From Saccharospirillum sp965652395 (GTDB lineage Bacteria; Pseudomonadota; Gammaproteobacteria; Pseudomonadales; Natronospirillaceae), in the NCBI GenBank assembly GCA_965652395.1, contig CBFGUW010000014.1, forward strand, positions 1 through 64,000: a stretch of 64,000 nucleotides of DNA. The letters are read 5' to 3'. Of the stretch, positions 8,640 through 16,344 are shown piece by piece (the stretch's first letter is position 1; every line of letters begins with the position of its first letter). The translations under genes and the position numbers were made by a program. A model generated the notes under the pieces. That model worked only from the letters and a program-made list of their open reading frames with translations, did not search any database and had not been told where the DNA came from.

Positions 8640-9055
8640 TTTAGCGTAGTCTAATAGAAACCCCAGTTCTCTATTCTGGCAAGAAACATGAAGGACCAGG
8701 GTGTGAGCAAGCTCGACCGTCGAATGAAATGCGTGATGTTTGGAAAACCAAAAGACATCTATTAAAGGTTCTTTGTCGTGCCAAGTGGTCATAACGAAAC
8801 GATCACCGGGTATGCTACTGTAGTCGAATGCCCTCATATTGGCCATGTCAACCGCTTCATCCCAAGCGCTGCATTCCTTTGCCCAAGCTACTACGTACAG
8901 ACATCCGGATTCTACCAACCAAACACTTACCTTAGCTTGCCAAGTCAGCGTTACCTCTTCGTCAATAACTACAATGATACGAAACGGCCTTAATCTGAGA
9001 CATCAGGCAACTCAGATCCTGGTTTTAGTTGTAGATACTTTATTGCCATTTTCAT
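8634..9055 (-). pseudogene. Frameshifted small cassette gene (DUF7684-like)
   Basis: The ATG at 9055 opens MKMAIKYLQLKPGSELPDVS and hits TAA after 21 codons. One base out of frame, the sequence continues RPFRIIVVIDEEVTLTWQ, WLVESGCLYVVAWAKECSAW and MTTWHDKEPLIDVFWF to the stop at 8634. The second part resembles a family of about 130-residue proteins often found in integron cassettes (DUF7684, from memory). Adding one base near 8992 would restore a full-length frame. A short product from the internal ATG at 8918 (94 residues) is possible. Confidence 0.6.
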
Positions 9056-9105
9056 GAGTCCCGCTTAGATAACCGGCACCGAATGAACCCAAACGTACTA
9101 GGTAT

Positions 9106-9192
9106 TGGCAACGCCCTTGCTATAAACGCGCTCGCGATGCATTATGCATGATTGTGTTGCGTAGGCCTTTAGATAGCTGGTTTTTGTTACAC
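9106..9192 (-). repeat. attC-like site
   Basis: Minus-strand GTGTAAC at 9186-9192 lies just after the stop of the zinc-finger gene. A GGGCGTTGCCA right core ends at 9106. Length 87, imperfect internal symmetry. Position after the gene and spacing match the other cassette ends. Confidence 0.45.
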
Positions 9193-9196
9193 TCAC

Positions 9197-9571
9197 TTAA
9201 CAATTTATGTTGAGCTTCCTATTCTTGAACCACCCTAGACAACCAACGAGCAAAAAGCCTGCACCCATCACAAGCAAAAACCACTCTGGTTTACCACCTT
9301 GAACTGAGGCATAAATACCAAAGCCTCCAAACGTTAGTCCAAAAAAGAAATACATTATTAGCCCAGTTGGGAGCAGAGGTGGCTTGGAACCAATTGAATA
9401 TATCCGCTTGCTCTTGTCTACAATTTGATTCTGCTCACCAATTTCAACTGAACACTTATCAGAACATGCTAACCCACGACCAGTATCAATGGCACACTCG
9501 ACACAAATAGCTTTGCAACAGGCCTTACAAATACCGGATGCCTCTTCATTCTTATGTTGGAAACATTTCAT
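9197..9571 (-). CDS. B-box-type zinc-finger membrane protein
   Basis: A 124-residue protein. Residues 1-50 carry paired Cys/His ligands (MKCFQHKNEEASGICKAC, then CVECAIDTGRGLACSDKC), the pattern of a bacterial B-box/zinc-ribbon domain. Two hydrophobic segments follow (about 72-90 and 96-114). A strong AGGAGAG ribosome site precedes the ATG, with a TATAAT-like box on the minus strand at 9657-9662. Genes of this layout are common integron cassettes, but the function is unknown. Confidence 0.7.
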   Translation of the reverse strand: MKCFQHKNEEASGICKACCKAICVECAIDTGRGLACSDKCSVEIGEQNQIVDKSKRIYSIGSKPPLLPTGLIMYFFFGLTFGGFGIYASVQGGKPEWFLLVMGAGFLLVGCLGWFKNRKLNINC

Positions 9572-9820
9572 CTTACACTCTCCTATTTACTTATCTAATT
9601 ATTGTATTTTTTTCTAAAGTTGAATAGCCCAAAGGGCAGCCCCTTCAAGGTGATATATTATACAACTCATCCCTTCTGGGAATCGAATGTTTTTTTTAAA
9701 AATTAATATGGGTGCCAATATGATTGATACGAGTAAGGTTGCGAATTGCATGGCTTTCATATTATTGTCGATTTCTTTTTTGTTCACTGTATTCTCTCGC
9801 TATCTATGTGACACCGCCGC
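9572..9820. other. AT-rich leader region of the zinc-finger cassette
   Basis: About 250 bases with no supported gene, lying between the attC-like site of the next cassette and the zinc-finger gene. It contains an AT-rich tract, a TATAAT-like box (minus strand, 9657-9662) and a GGGCTGCCCTTTGGGC hairpin near 9630-9645. A plus-strand open frame from 9687 with a hydrophobic start crosses the attC and is not called. Confidence 0.4.
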
Positions 9821-9884
9821 CATAAACGTACGGCATCAAAAACGTCACGCGACCGAAAAAAATAAACATAGTCGCTTCTTAAAG
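9821..9884 (-). repeat. attC-like site
   Basis: Minus-strand CTTTAAG (9878-9884) overlaps the stop of the 9879 gene. The site ends with CGTTTATGGC (right core 9821-9827). The inner part pairs GCGAC with GTCGC-type sequence. Length 64, in the normal attC range. Confidence 0.5.
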
Positions 9885-10448
9885 GATCTTGACCAACCCG
9901 CTATAGTCCAGTACCAGTATTTCAACTATACACATAGCTAAGAAAGCGATGAGGAAGAGAAAGCCAAGTCCAAATATCTTCCAATTAGATTCAAATACAA
10001 AATCAGTACTTTCATTGATAGCTGCTTTATTTAGCTGAAATTTCTCAACCAACAACTTGCCAGCCGAACAATAAATAATGGGTATAACTATATTGGGGTA
10101 GTCACCTGGAATGAACACCAATAGTACAAGCAAGAACACTATGAAAATTGAACCATATGCCAAGGTTTTGGAAGCCCCTTCGGCATGACCTAGCACAATG
10201 AAATTCTTCCTGACTGAGTAAACAGCGTATAACGGACCACCCCAGTATGAACCAACAAATACCTGCAAAGGCGAATGAAGCTTTTTAGCACTCGGATTCT
10301 TAACAACCTGGCGCGAGTGACTTTCTACTTTTTTATCAGCAATAAGCGCTAGGATTTCCTCATACCGCTCAGGGTACTTTTCCTTGTTTATCACTCGCTT
10401 AACATCGAGTAATTGCTCTAATGAGTAGTTCTCGTAATTGGGGTTCAT
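9879..10448 (-). CDS. Cassette membrane protein of unknown function
   Basis: A 189-residue protein. The first 60 residues are soluble (NYSLEQLLDVKRVINKEKYPER, a short helical motif shared by several cassette-borne proteins). Four hydrophobic segments follow, near 70-85, 97-115, 118-135 and 155-178. Low GC compared with the flanking chromosome. It is followed directly by an attC-like site, as expected for a cassette gene. No function can be assigned. Confidence 0.65.
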   Translation of the reverse strand: MNPNYENYSLEQLLDVKRVINKEKYPERYEEILALIADKKVESHSRQVVKNPSAKKLHSPLQVFVGSYWGGPLYAVYSVRKNFIVLGHAEGASKTLAYGSIFIVFLLVLLVFIPGDYPNIVIPIIYCSAGKLLVEKFQLNKAAINESTDFVFESNWKIFGLGFLFLIAFLAMCIVEILVLDYSGLVKIL

Positions 10449-10455
10449 CTTCCAC

Positions 10456-10588
10456 CTTTAACGTTTAAAGCTATCGCCATTTTGTTTATGCTTTTTCTTT
10501 TGCAATGGATATCTTGTTGACCCTTGATCAACCTAGCCTTTATATTTAGCGCAAGGAACCACCTCGCGCCGAATGGCATCACTTAGAC
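10456..10588 (-). repeat. attC-like site
   Basis: Minus strand begins GTCTAAG (10582-10588), overlapping the stop of the ParB-fold gene, and ends AACGTTAAAG (right core 10456-10462). Length 133, within the range of long attC sites. Confidence 0.45.
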
Positions 10589-10971
10589 TCTTTTTGGTAA
10601 TTTAGCTCACTAGGGTGTACGTTTATGTAGCTTGGTTCAACGTCACTTGAGAAAACCTTCGCTTTAATGCTTTTGTGCCCAAGCATCGAAGCCTTGCATA
10701 GCCTATGCATACCATCCATGACCCTGCCATCTTTGCACAACAGTATTGGATAAGATAAATCAGCATCATTAATCAATTGCGCATGTTTAATGATATCCCT
10801 ACAGGTGGGTCTGGCTCCACCAACTTCATACCAGTACTCCTCATCGATCTCTGGGAAAGAAGATAGTGGTGTTTCCCTCACTTCGAGCCCTTCGGCAAGC
10901 CGTATAAGCTCAAATACATCCCACGCGTACAGATCGCCATCAACTTCCCGCAGGTGATATTGCTGTCTCAT
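10579..10971 (-). CDS. ParB/sulfiredoxin-fold nuclease-like protein
   Basis: A 130-residue protein with the core of ParB-like N-terminal domains: YPILLCKDGRVMDGMHRLCKA, the DGxHR-type loop that binds nucleotide or carries nuclease activity in relatives, then LGHKSIKAKVF. It lacks the helix-turn-helix of partition proteins, so it is probably a stand-alone domain rather than a chromosome segregation protein. Such short versions are frequent in integron arrays. Role unknown. Confidence 0.65.
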   Translation of the reverse strand: MRQQYHLREVDGDLYAWDVFELIRLAEGLEVRETPLSSFPEIDEEYWYEVGGARPTCRDIIKHAQLINDADLSYPILLCKDGRVMDGMHRLCKASMLGHKSIKAKVFSSDVEPSYINVHPSELNYQKESK

Positions 10972-10997
10972 AAGGGGCTCTTAGTACCAGATGTTAT

Positions 10998-11189
10998 ATA
11001 AAACGTTAGCAGCAGTGTGCGTGCTTTTCATGATCTGCTACCAGAATTGATTGTGCCATGATGCCACAGCTTGACTCCAATGCAAAAACCGGAACAGGAG
11101 ACAACAGAGCATAGGTAACTGTAGTAAAGTGCGCGAAGCGCACTATAATTCTCGGCGCCCAGCTGACTGCTTTTGCATGCAAGTTACGT
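10998..11189 (-). repeat. attC-like site (long)
   Basis: Minus strand starts ACGTAAC (11183-11189), containing the stop of the upstream cassette gene, and ends GTTTTAT (10998-11004) after GCTAAC. Inside is a strong hairpin, AGTGCGCTTCGCGCACT, around 11130-11147. Length 192 is long for attC, so the exact limits are uncertain. Confidence 0.45.
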
Positions 11190-11486
11190 GATTTTGTCAT
11201 TTGGTTCGACCAACCGAACGTCTGCATTTAATTTTGGTATCGAGTACGTGATTCTTTCGAAGGCCTTTTGGTCAAGATCCGCTATCTGCTCGTCAGTTAG
11301 CTTAGAAAAGTGCCATGCCCTAACCAAGTGGTCCATTAGGTGTGCCATACTCACTTGGTAAGACAACTCGCCATCTTCATCATAGCTTCCATTTTCTATT
11401 TCGGAGATCACAGTTTCGATATGCTCTTTTAACTCTTCAAGCTCAGCAATAGCCGAAACTCTATTCATTAACCCTGAGTAATTCAT
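11184..11486 (-). CDS. Cassette protein of unknown function
   Basis: A 100-residue, acidic, probably all-helical soluble protein (AIAELEELKEHIETVISEIE, then VSMAHLMDHLVRAWHF). I do not recognise the family. It ends inside an attC-like site and shares strand and spacing with the other cassette genes. Confidence 0.6.
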   Translation of the reverse strand: MNYSGLMNRVSAIAELEELKEHIETVISEIENGSYDEDGELSYQVSMAHLMDHLVRAWHFSKLTDEQIADLDQKAFERITYSIPKLNADVRLVEPNDKIT

Positions 11487-11503
11487 CTGAGGCTCACTAG
11501 TTC

Positions 11504-11691
11504 AAATAACATTTGTGGCTGTGTCGAGGTACGAGGCTGTAGCCCGGACTGTTTACCAACACGTCGACGCTGTGACTAACCTACTTGTTTTAGGGTTTAT
11601 TGAAAAGTGACAAATATATTCGTCCGTTGATTCGTAGATATCGCATACTAGATTGTCCGTCTTCTTAGTCCGACATCAGCGCTTGTTAACT
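11504..11691 (-). repeat. attC-like site (long, poorly defined)
   Basis: A minus-strand left core AGTTAAC at 11685-11691 and a right core GTTATTT at 11504-11510 lie on either side of a 190-base gap between two cassette genes. The cores fit the family loosely; the inner region shows little symmetry. Confidence 0.35.
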
Positions 11692-11692
11692 T

Positions 11693-12136
11693 TCACAAGG
11701 CGCTAAGCCCTGCTTCAATTTCACTTACTATCCCGGATAATGAGCGACCTTTTGGTTGATTTACCAGCTCAAATTCAGCCTCCATGGGCGCAAATAGCGC
11801 ATTTCGGTTATCGAATGATGTGAAATCACCAACAACATAATGGCCGTAGTAACGGGAGCTGCGAACTTCACAAACACTCCAACAACCCCCATGTTTCTCG
11901 ACGAATAATTCTCCAATGAAGTAGCCGACGCGAACAACTATCCAATTCTTGGCGTCATCGGACATATCTTGTTCGGATAGCCAGCTACTAATTGGCTCAA
12001 GAAAGGCGGCCGGGCTAATCAAGATTTCGTGCGGATTCTGAAAACCTAGCTTCTGCGAGAAGTCGTGAAGAACTGGCATCCGTTCTTCTTGGAAAGAGTT
12101 GAATCTTTCTTTCTGTTTTTCGACGTCAATAGACAT
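11693..12136 (-). CDS. Cassette protein of unknown function
   Basis: A 147-residue soluble protein with no family I recognise. Notable stretches are SSWLSEQDMSDDAKNWIVVRVGYFIGELFVEKHGG near 50-85 and YYGHYVVGDFTSF near 100, suggesting a mixed alpha/beta fold. It lies between two attC-like sites. Confidence 0.6.
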   Translation of the reverse strand: MSIDVEKQKERFNSFQEERMPVLHDFSQKLGFQNPHEILISPAAFLEPISSWLSEQDMSDDAKNWIVVRVGYFIGELFVEKHGGCWSVCEVRSSRYYGHYVVGDFTSFDNRNALFAPMEAEFELVNQPKGRSLSGIVSEIEAGLSAL

Positions 12137-12154
12137 TCTCGATCTCTATTTGAA

Positions 12155-12221
12155 AGTTAACGCCCGCCATAAACGGCCGAGTGAAACGAGGTCCGGCGAC
12201 CGAAGGGAGCGTATTTAATGG
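12155..12221 (-). repeat. attC-like site (degenerate)
   Basis: The right core GGGCGTTAACT (12155-12161 plus flank) is clear. The left side, ATTAAATACGCTCCC, pairs only roughly with it. Inner part GGTCGCCGGACCTCG is palindromic. It lies downstream of the 393-residue HEPN-motif gene. Confidence 0.45.
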
Positions 12222-12279
12222 CTTGATTATGTATGTGCATTCGCCAAACCTTAATCTTAATAAACACCGGCAGACTACT

Positions 12280-13461
12280 TTACGTATAAAAGGCAAGCTG
12301 GTCCAAAGTGAGTACAGCCTGCAGAGCGCGTGTTATCGTGTAGCTTTCCTGCGTTGCCGCACCGTGACCAACTGCATGACGAGAGTTCGCACTTCCTGTT
12401 TTAGTAACCGGATCGAAATTCGCAAAAGTAAACTCTCTCAAATACCGGCCAAATGCTCTTGGGAACAATAGTGTGTTAGACCCGCCCGCTTTTCTTTCAG
12501 CGGATTTCTCTGCAAATTCTAGAAGACCTTTGAGTTTTGCCCCTTGTCCGTTGTGCGCGGCTCGATGCGCCTCATTGAGAACACCTTCTATTTCGGTAAG
12601 GAGAATCTTTATTACAGCTATGGGTTCACGATTATTGAAGGCTGCTATTGCGACCTTCAGCAGCTCCTGCTTAGCACCAAAGTGTGGCTTCGCAAGCCAA
12701 CGCTCAAGGATTTTCTCCATGCGCTTCTCGTCGAACTTTTTAACAAGCTTTTCTTCTATCTCCTCTAAATCAAAGCCAGCCTCACAGTGATTAAGAACTT
12801 CCTTAAATTCAGAAGTAATAATTTCGGCAAATGGGAACCACCCTGAAAGCAGCAATCGATCAAAAAGCGCGACGTCATCAAGAGCATCATATAGATGTTT
12901 GTAGCGCATTTGTCGGTACAGCGTCCCTAGTGTAGCTTCAAACTCTTCCAGATCGATTTTCTCATCAGGATTCATGTCAAATGCGAAACCAAAGCGCCAA
13001 TCCTGCCGAAACAAGCAAAGAATCTTGTCTTTCTCTCCAATTTCCACACATGGAAATCGCATGCCCCTCACGTCCGCAATGTCACGTTCAAAAATTGCGG
13101 TCCCAGCTTTCATAGACCGATTAACCACACACTTAAGGCTAACCGCCGCCTTATCTAGCCATAGTTCAGCGCTATCATCGGGCTTCAAGATAAAGAGCAC
13201 CGTGTCTGCGCTGCGGAGATTGACGGTAGTGCCAGCCTGATTGGCCATGTGATTAATGACACCCGCAAGACTATCAACTAGCCGATGGAATAACGGTTCG
13301 TCCGAGGTTAGCGCCAACCTAGTCCATATTTTGATGTTTTGGCCGTCCTTTCCAGGCTCTGCAGAAAACCCAGCCAGTGACTCGATATTCTCAAAACGTA
13401 GTGGCTCACCAATGTTTCGAACACTACCTGCAGCCGCTGTTTTGTCATCCGATACCGCCAT
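12280..13461 (-). CDS. Cassette protein with C-terminal HEPN-like RX4H motif
   Basis: A 393-residue protein, the largest in the cassette array. The N-terminal 280 residues match nothing I know. The C-terminal part is helical and contains RHAVGH in the context NSRHAVGHGAATQ, followed by YTITRALQAVLTLDQLAFY. This is the RX4-6H arrangement of HEPN ribonucleases with the usual following helix, as in several abortive-infection proteins. An RNase with a defensive role is an inference from that motif and the mobile context. AAGGAATT lies upstream of the ATG. Confidence 0.6.
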   Translation of the reverse strand: MAVSDDKTAAAGSVRNIGEPLRFENIESLAGFSAEPGKDGQNIKIWTRLALTSDEPLFHRLVDSLAGVINHMANQAGTTVNLRSADTVLFILKPDDSAELWLDKAAVSLKCVVNRSMKAGTAIFERDIADVRGMRFPCVEIGEKDKILCLFRQDWRFGFAFDMNPDEKIDLEEFEATLGTLYRQMRYKHLYDALDDVALFDRLLLSGWFPFAEIITSEFKEVLNHCEAGFDLEEIEEKLVKKFDEKRMEKILERWLAKPHFGAKQELLKVAIAAFNNREPIAVIKILLTEIEGVLNEAHRAAHNGQGAKLKGLLEFAEKSAERKAGGSNTLLFPRAFGRYLREFTFANFDPVTKTGSANSRHAVGHGAATQESYTITRALQAVLTLDQLAFYT

Positions 13462-13538
13462 TTCTAGAATTCCTTCGATATATCCATTTTGCCTTTTGGG
13501 CGCATTTCACAGGCGAAAGCGCGATTCATGGGAAATCT

Positions 13539-13616
13539 GCATAACGCGGAGCACATCGGCGGCCCGTCAGGGACGTCCGGCGGCCATCAGCCGCGTACTG
13601 CTGCGAATTGTTATAC
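13539..13616 (-). repeat. attC site of the interrupted nucleotidyltransferase cassette
   Basis: On the minus strand the 78-base site runs from GTATAAC (13610-13616) to GTTATGC (13539-13545). The inner arms GGCGGCC and GGGCCGCC give the stem-loop typical of attC. It starts 13 bases after the stop of the interrupted gene. Confidence 0.75.
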
Positions 13617-13829
13617 GGAACTACCACTCTATTGCCGCCCTTGGTTCCGGGTCCAGAGACGTACTGCAGTTGCCTCAATGAATTTTTGGATCGGATCATC
13701 TGCGTCTCGAGCAACACCAACGGGAACGCTGGTAAATTTACGGCCTCGATACTTCGCACGACCGGTTTCATATTCATTCCAGTGAAAATCGCCAAACTCA
13801 AACCCTAATGAATCCGACTGCCCCTCTAA

Positions 13830-15139
13830 CAGGTTGTTGAAATAAGCCTGTATTTTCCCGTCAGGTTGCTCGGATAAGCCAATTCCCAGGGTTTTTCAGT
13901 TTTCGGAATGGGTTTATCCGCTCCGATTTGACAGGAACCGGGCCTTCCCCGGCTCCTGGGCGCCCATCAGGCGCACTTCCCCTGTATGTTGACCATTCGC
14001 CTCAGATTCCAGCCAATAAAGGTGAGATTGAACACTTGGTTTGCTTTGTCCAAACCTCGAACCATGATCTGTCGGATTGGGCCAATGGTTTTGCCCCAGC
14101 CGAAAGGTTCTTCGACTCGCTTTCTGACTTTCATACTGGCCTGATAACCCTCGTGGCGAGTCGTCCGTTTATCAATCGCCGACCCACCGGGACGCTTCTC
14201 GTTTTGTGCAACGTGAGGTGTAATCTTGATCGTCCGACACTGACTGATAAAGTCGCCGGTGTCGTAGTTCTTGTCCGCGCCGACGGTCTTGCGCTGTTCG
14301 CCCGGCAGCGTGGCCAACAGTTCCAATGCCGTCTCCCGCTCAGCCGTGCCTGTGGCATGACTGATTCGGGCACCGACGATCAAACCGTTCCGGTTTTCCA
14401 TCAGGGTGTGGCCCAAATAAGATATCCTGGCTTCACTTCCTTTGGACTTCTTGTAACTACGGGCATCTGGGTCCGTCTTGGACTCATGGGTGTCGTTCAG
14501 GCGTTTTTCCCCGCGAAAGTCGCGTTCGGCGTTACGCCCACCGCCTCCAGAAGGTGGCTGATCGTCTTCATCCTTGGGTCGAAAACTCTTTTGGGAAGCC
14601 CAGGCTTGAACCAAGGTTCCATCGACACTGAAGTGATCATCACTGATCAAGTTGTCTTTGCGAGCCAAGGCAATGACCTCCTCGAAAAGAGCCGGTATCA
14701 CATCATGCTCCAACAGCCGATCCCGGTTCTTGCTGAACGAGGAATGGTCCCACACCCTGTCGTCCACGGTCAGGCCAATAAACCAACGGAACAAGAGGTT
14801 ATATTGGATCTGTTCCATGAGTTGCCGCTCGCTGCGGATCGTATACAACACCTGTAACAACTGCGCTCTCAGCAACCGTTCTGGCGGGATCGACATCTTG
14901 CCACGCTCGGAATAAGCCCCGTCCAGGAGCCAATCAATGCGGGTCAGCGCCTTGTCGAACAGCACTTTGATCGCTCGTAATGGATGGTCTTTGGGGACGA
15001 AGGACTCCAAGTGAACCGTAGTAAACAAAGCTTCCTGAGTGATGTCGAGACCGCGCATTATTCTGAATGTCTCCGGATGGGTTTGACTATGACCATGCTA
15101 TCAAACCCAGAGGGCATGGGGGATAATTTCAACAGCCTG
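13830..15139 (-). mobile_element. IS5-type insertion sequence
   Basis: A 1310-bp element. Its ends are imperfect inverted repeats, CAGGTTGTTGAAAT on the left and CAGGCTGTTGAAAT read inward from the right. It is flanked by the direct repeat CTAA at 13826-13829 and 15140-15143, the 4-bp target typical of the IS5 group. It carries one transposase gene and interrupts a nucleotidyltransferase cassette gene in frame. The clean duplication and rebuildable target imply a recent insertion. Confidence 0.9.
13967..15058 (-). CDS. IS5-family DDE transposase
   Basis: A 363-residue transposase. The N-terminal DUF772-type domain (ALFTTVHLESFVPKDHPLR to FRWFIGLTVDDRVWDHSSFSKNR, in pieces) is followed by the DDE catalytic core: Asp in HFSVDGTLVQAWAS (about 145), Asp in VGADKNYDTG (about 262), and Glu in VRKRVEEPFGWGK (about 327). 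Length and motifs are complete, so it is probably active. Confidence 0.93.
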   Translation of the reverse strand: MRGLDITQEALFTTVHLESFVPKDHPLRAIKVLFDKALTRIDWLLDGAYSERGKMSIPPERLLRAQLLQVLYTIRSERQLMEQIQYNLLFRWFIGLTVDDRVWDHSSFSKNRDRLLEHDVIPALFEEVIALARKDNLISDDHFSVDGTLVQAWASQKSFRPKDEDDQPPSGGGGRNAERDFRGEKRLNDTHESKTDPDARSYKKSKGSEARISYLGHTLMENRNGLIVGARISHATGTAERETALELLATLPGEQRKTVGADKNYDTGDFISQCRTIKITPHVAQNEKRPGGSAIDKRTTRHEGYQASMKVRKRVEEPFGWGKTIGPIRQIMVRGLDKANQVFNLTFIGWNLRRMVNIQGKCA

Positions 15140-15385
15140 CTAAGAGTACCCGCCCAGACGGGCCACACCAGAGAACATCAATGCCTTCAGTGCGCTGAGA
15201 ACAAGCTACAGGCTCTCGATCAGAGATAATCAGTAGATCCCAATCTGATTGTGGCGTGGCGTTACCAGATGCCTGCGATCCGATAAGCCAAATCTCGTTA
15301 ACACTCTCATCGGCGCTTAGGTCATTCACTACCTGCTCGACTTCCTTAGGAAGTTTACTATCCCTGGGGGTCATACTTACTTCCC

Positions 15386-15463
15386 GTATAACGCCGCCAA
15401 CACCGGCCGAGCGTGGCGAGGTCCAGCGCACGAAGTGCGCGATGGTGATTGGCTTTGTTAAGC
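15386..15463 (-). repeat. attC site
   Basis: On the minus strand, 78 bases from GCTTAAC (15457-15463) to GTTATAC (15386-15392). The inner arms AAAGCCAATCACC and GGTGTTGGCGGC pair imperfectly, and GCGCACTTCGTGCGC forms a perfect hairpin in the middle. It begins at the end of the 15458 gene. Confidence 0.85.
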
Positions 15464-15793
15464 ATTGAACCTTGCCACAATAGATTTACATTCAGACAAA
15501 GATACTTCCTTTGCCCACCTAATAGATTCTTGTATTTCTGGCTCATGTCGAGCAAGCGCCTCTTTTGACCAGTATTGCCGTGGAGTACCAACTGGCAAAT
15601 GGTCAATTTCTGAAGCAACGCCAGTGAAAGCCAAAAAATCTTTGTCGTCTTCGGGTAGGCCGACCTCAAACCTTAACGAAGACAATTCCAGGGCCCCTTC
15701 CAAATAATGAATTGTGCCATCAAGCATTCCGCCTGCCACTTCAGCCGCACGCTTCCGCTTTCTCTCAATGTATTGTTCGTGGCTCATTTTCAT
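15458..15793 (-). CDS. Cassette protein of unknown function
   Basis: A 111-residue helical protein starting MKMSHEQYIERKRKRAAEVA, then GMLDGTIHYLEGALELSSLR and a middle part with DDKDFLAFTGVASEIDHLP. Proteins with this layout occur in bacterial genomes next to unrelated genes, but I know no function. Its stop lies inside an attC site, so it is a cassette gene. Confidence 0.65.
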   Translation of the reverse strand: MKMSHEQYIERKRKRAAEVAGGMLDGTIHYLEGALELSSLRFEVGLPEDDKDFLAFTGVASEIDHLPVGTPRQYWSKEALARHEPEIQESIRWAKEVSLSECKSIVARFNA

Positions 15794-15798
15794 AGGAT

Positions 15799-15871
15799 GC
15801 TTAACGCCCGCGTTACGGGCTGGTTTGTAGCGGTAGTGGAAAACTAGTCCCGGTACACGCGATTGTTAAGC
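15799..15871 (-). repeat. attC site with perfect core boxes
   Basis: On the minus strand, GCTTAAC (15865-15871) and GTTAAGC (15799-15805) are perfect inverted copies of each other and match the RYYYAAC/GTTRRRY consensus. The next bases, AATCGCG and CGCGGGC, extend the symmetry. Length 73. The stop codon of the upstream cassette gene lies within it. Confidence 0.88.
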
Positions 15872-16321
15872 CAGCTGTCCAGGCCACAGCCTTTTGCCTA
15901 TTTGTTTGAATTTGTTGACGGATAATGCGCCACGCTCGTTCCGCGCCTTCGAGCCTGGATGTAACAGGGCAGTCTCAACGACTGGGCGATCTGCCTCCCA
16001 CATCTCGACGACCTCATAGTCCTCGTTCATCAAAACCAATAGCACCGAGTCCCATTCGTGCTCTAGACGTATAGAACCCAAGCGTTGACCAGGCTTCGGG
16101 TTGTCGCTGAGGCAACGGCCTTTGATCTGAATCTTGCGGCCTTCCGGCCCAACTGCGTCGTAGCCCGCTGTGCGTGCTTCTGCTAGCTCCAAGCCGAGCA
16201 GCTTCGCTGCATTGTACTCCGCGACTTCGCCGGTCACGCCCAACGGTTTACCAGTGAGCTTTTTATACCGTGAAGCCAGCCTTTTTACAGTAGCAAGTAT
16301 GTCTTCAACTTCTTCTTGCAC
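15866..16321 (-). CDS. PD-(D/E)xK-like cassette protein (DUF6998-like)
   Basis: A 151-residue protein. After a helical start (residues 1-30), TGEVAEYNAAKLLGLEL leads to GYDAVGPEGRKIQIKGR, which fits the E...D...QIKxR spacing of PD-(D/E)xK nuclease folds, then DSVLLVLMNEDYEVVEMWEA. It resembles proteins annotated DUF6998 (from memory). Nuclease activity is inferred from the motif only. It is the first cassette visible at this end of the array. Confidence 0.6.
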   Translation of the reverse strand: MQEEVEDILATVKRLASRYKKLTGKPLGVTGEVAEYNAAKLLGLELAEARTAGYDAVGPEGRKIQIKGRCLSDNPKPGQRLGSIRLEHEWDSVLLVLMNEDYEVVEMWEADRPVVETALLHPGSKARNERGALSVNKFKQIGKRLWPGQLA

Positions 16322-16337
16322 TTGAACTCCGTATTCG

Positions 16338-16344
16338 GCTTAAC
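16338..16344 (-). repeat. Right core box at the array boundary
   Basis: A minus-strand AACGTTAAGC motif, 17 bases upstream of the first cassette gene, is the expected recombination point (GTTAAGC) of an attC or attI before that cassette. I could not delimit the rest of the site. Confidence 0.4.

Larger units (their letters stand above)
13629..15374 (-). pseudogene. Nucleotidyltransferase-domain gene split by an IS element
   Basis: The 5' half (15374 down to 15140) encodes MTPRDSKLPKEVEQVVNDLS, then IWLIGSQASGNATPQSDWDL, the GSxAxG...SDxDL motif of Pol-beta-type nucleotidyltransferases such as MNT/kanamycin-type enzymes. At 15140 the frame enters the IS. Removing the IS and one CTAA copy restores the frame: GRVLL then EGQSDSLGFEFGDFHWNEY and onward to a TAG at 13629. 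The rebuilt protein is about 145 residues, a normal size for a stand-alone domain. Translation could begin upstream at 15431, but the ATG at 15374 fits better. Confidence 0.85.

Noticed and set aside
9687..9941. 84-residue plus-strand frame with a hydrophobic start
   Set aside because: It crosses an attC-like site and the end of a cassette gene and has no ribosome site.
7265..16344. CRISPR array or prophage in the accessory block
   Set aside because: Repeats are not evenly spaced direct repeats, and no Cas, capsid, portal or phage integrase gene is present.
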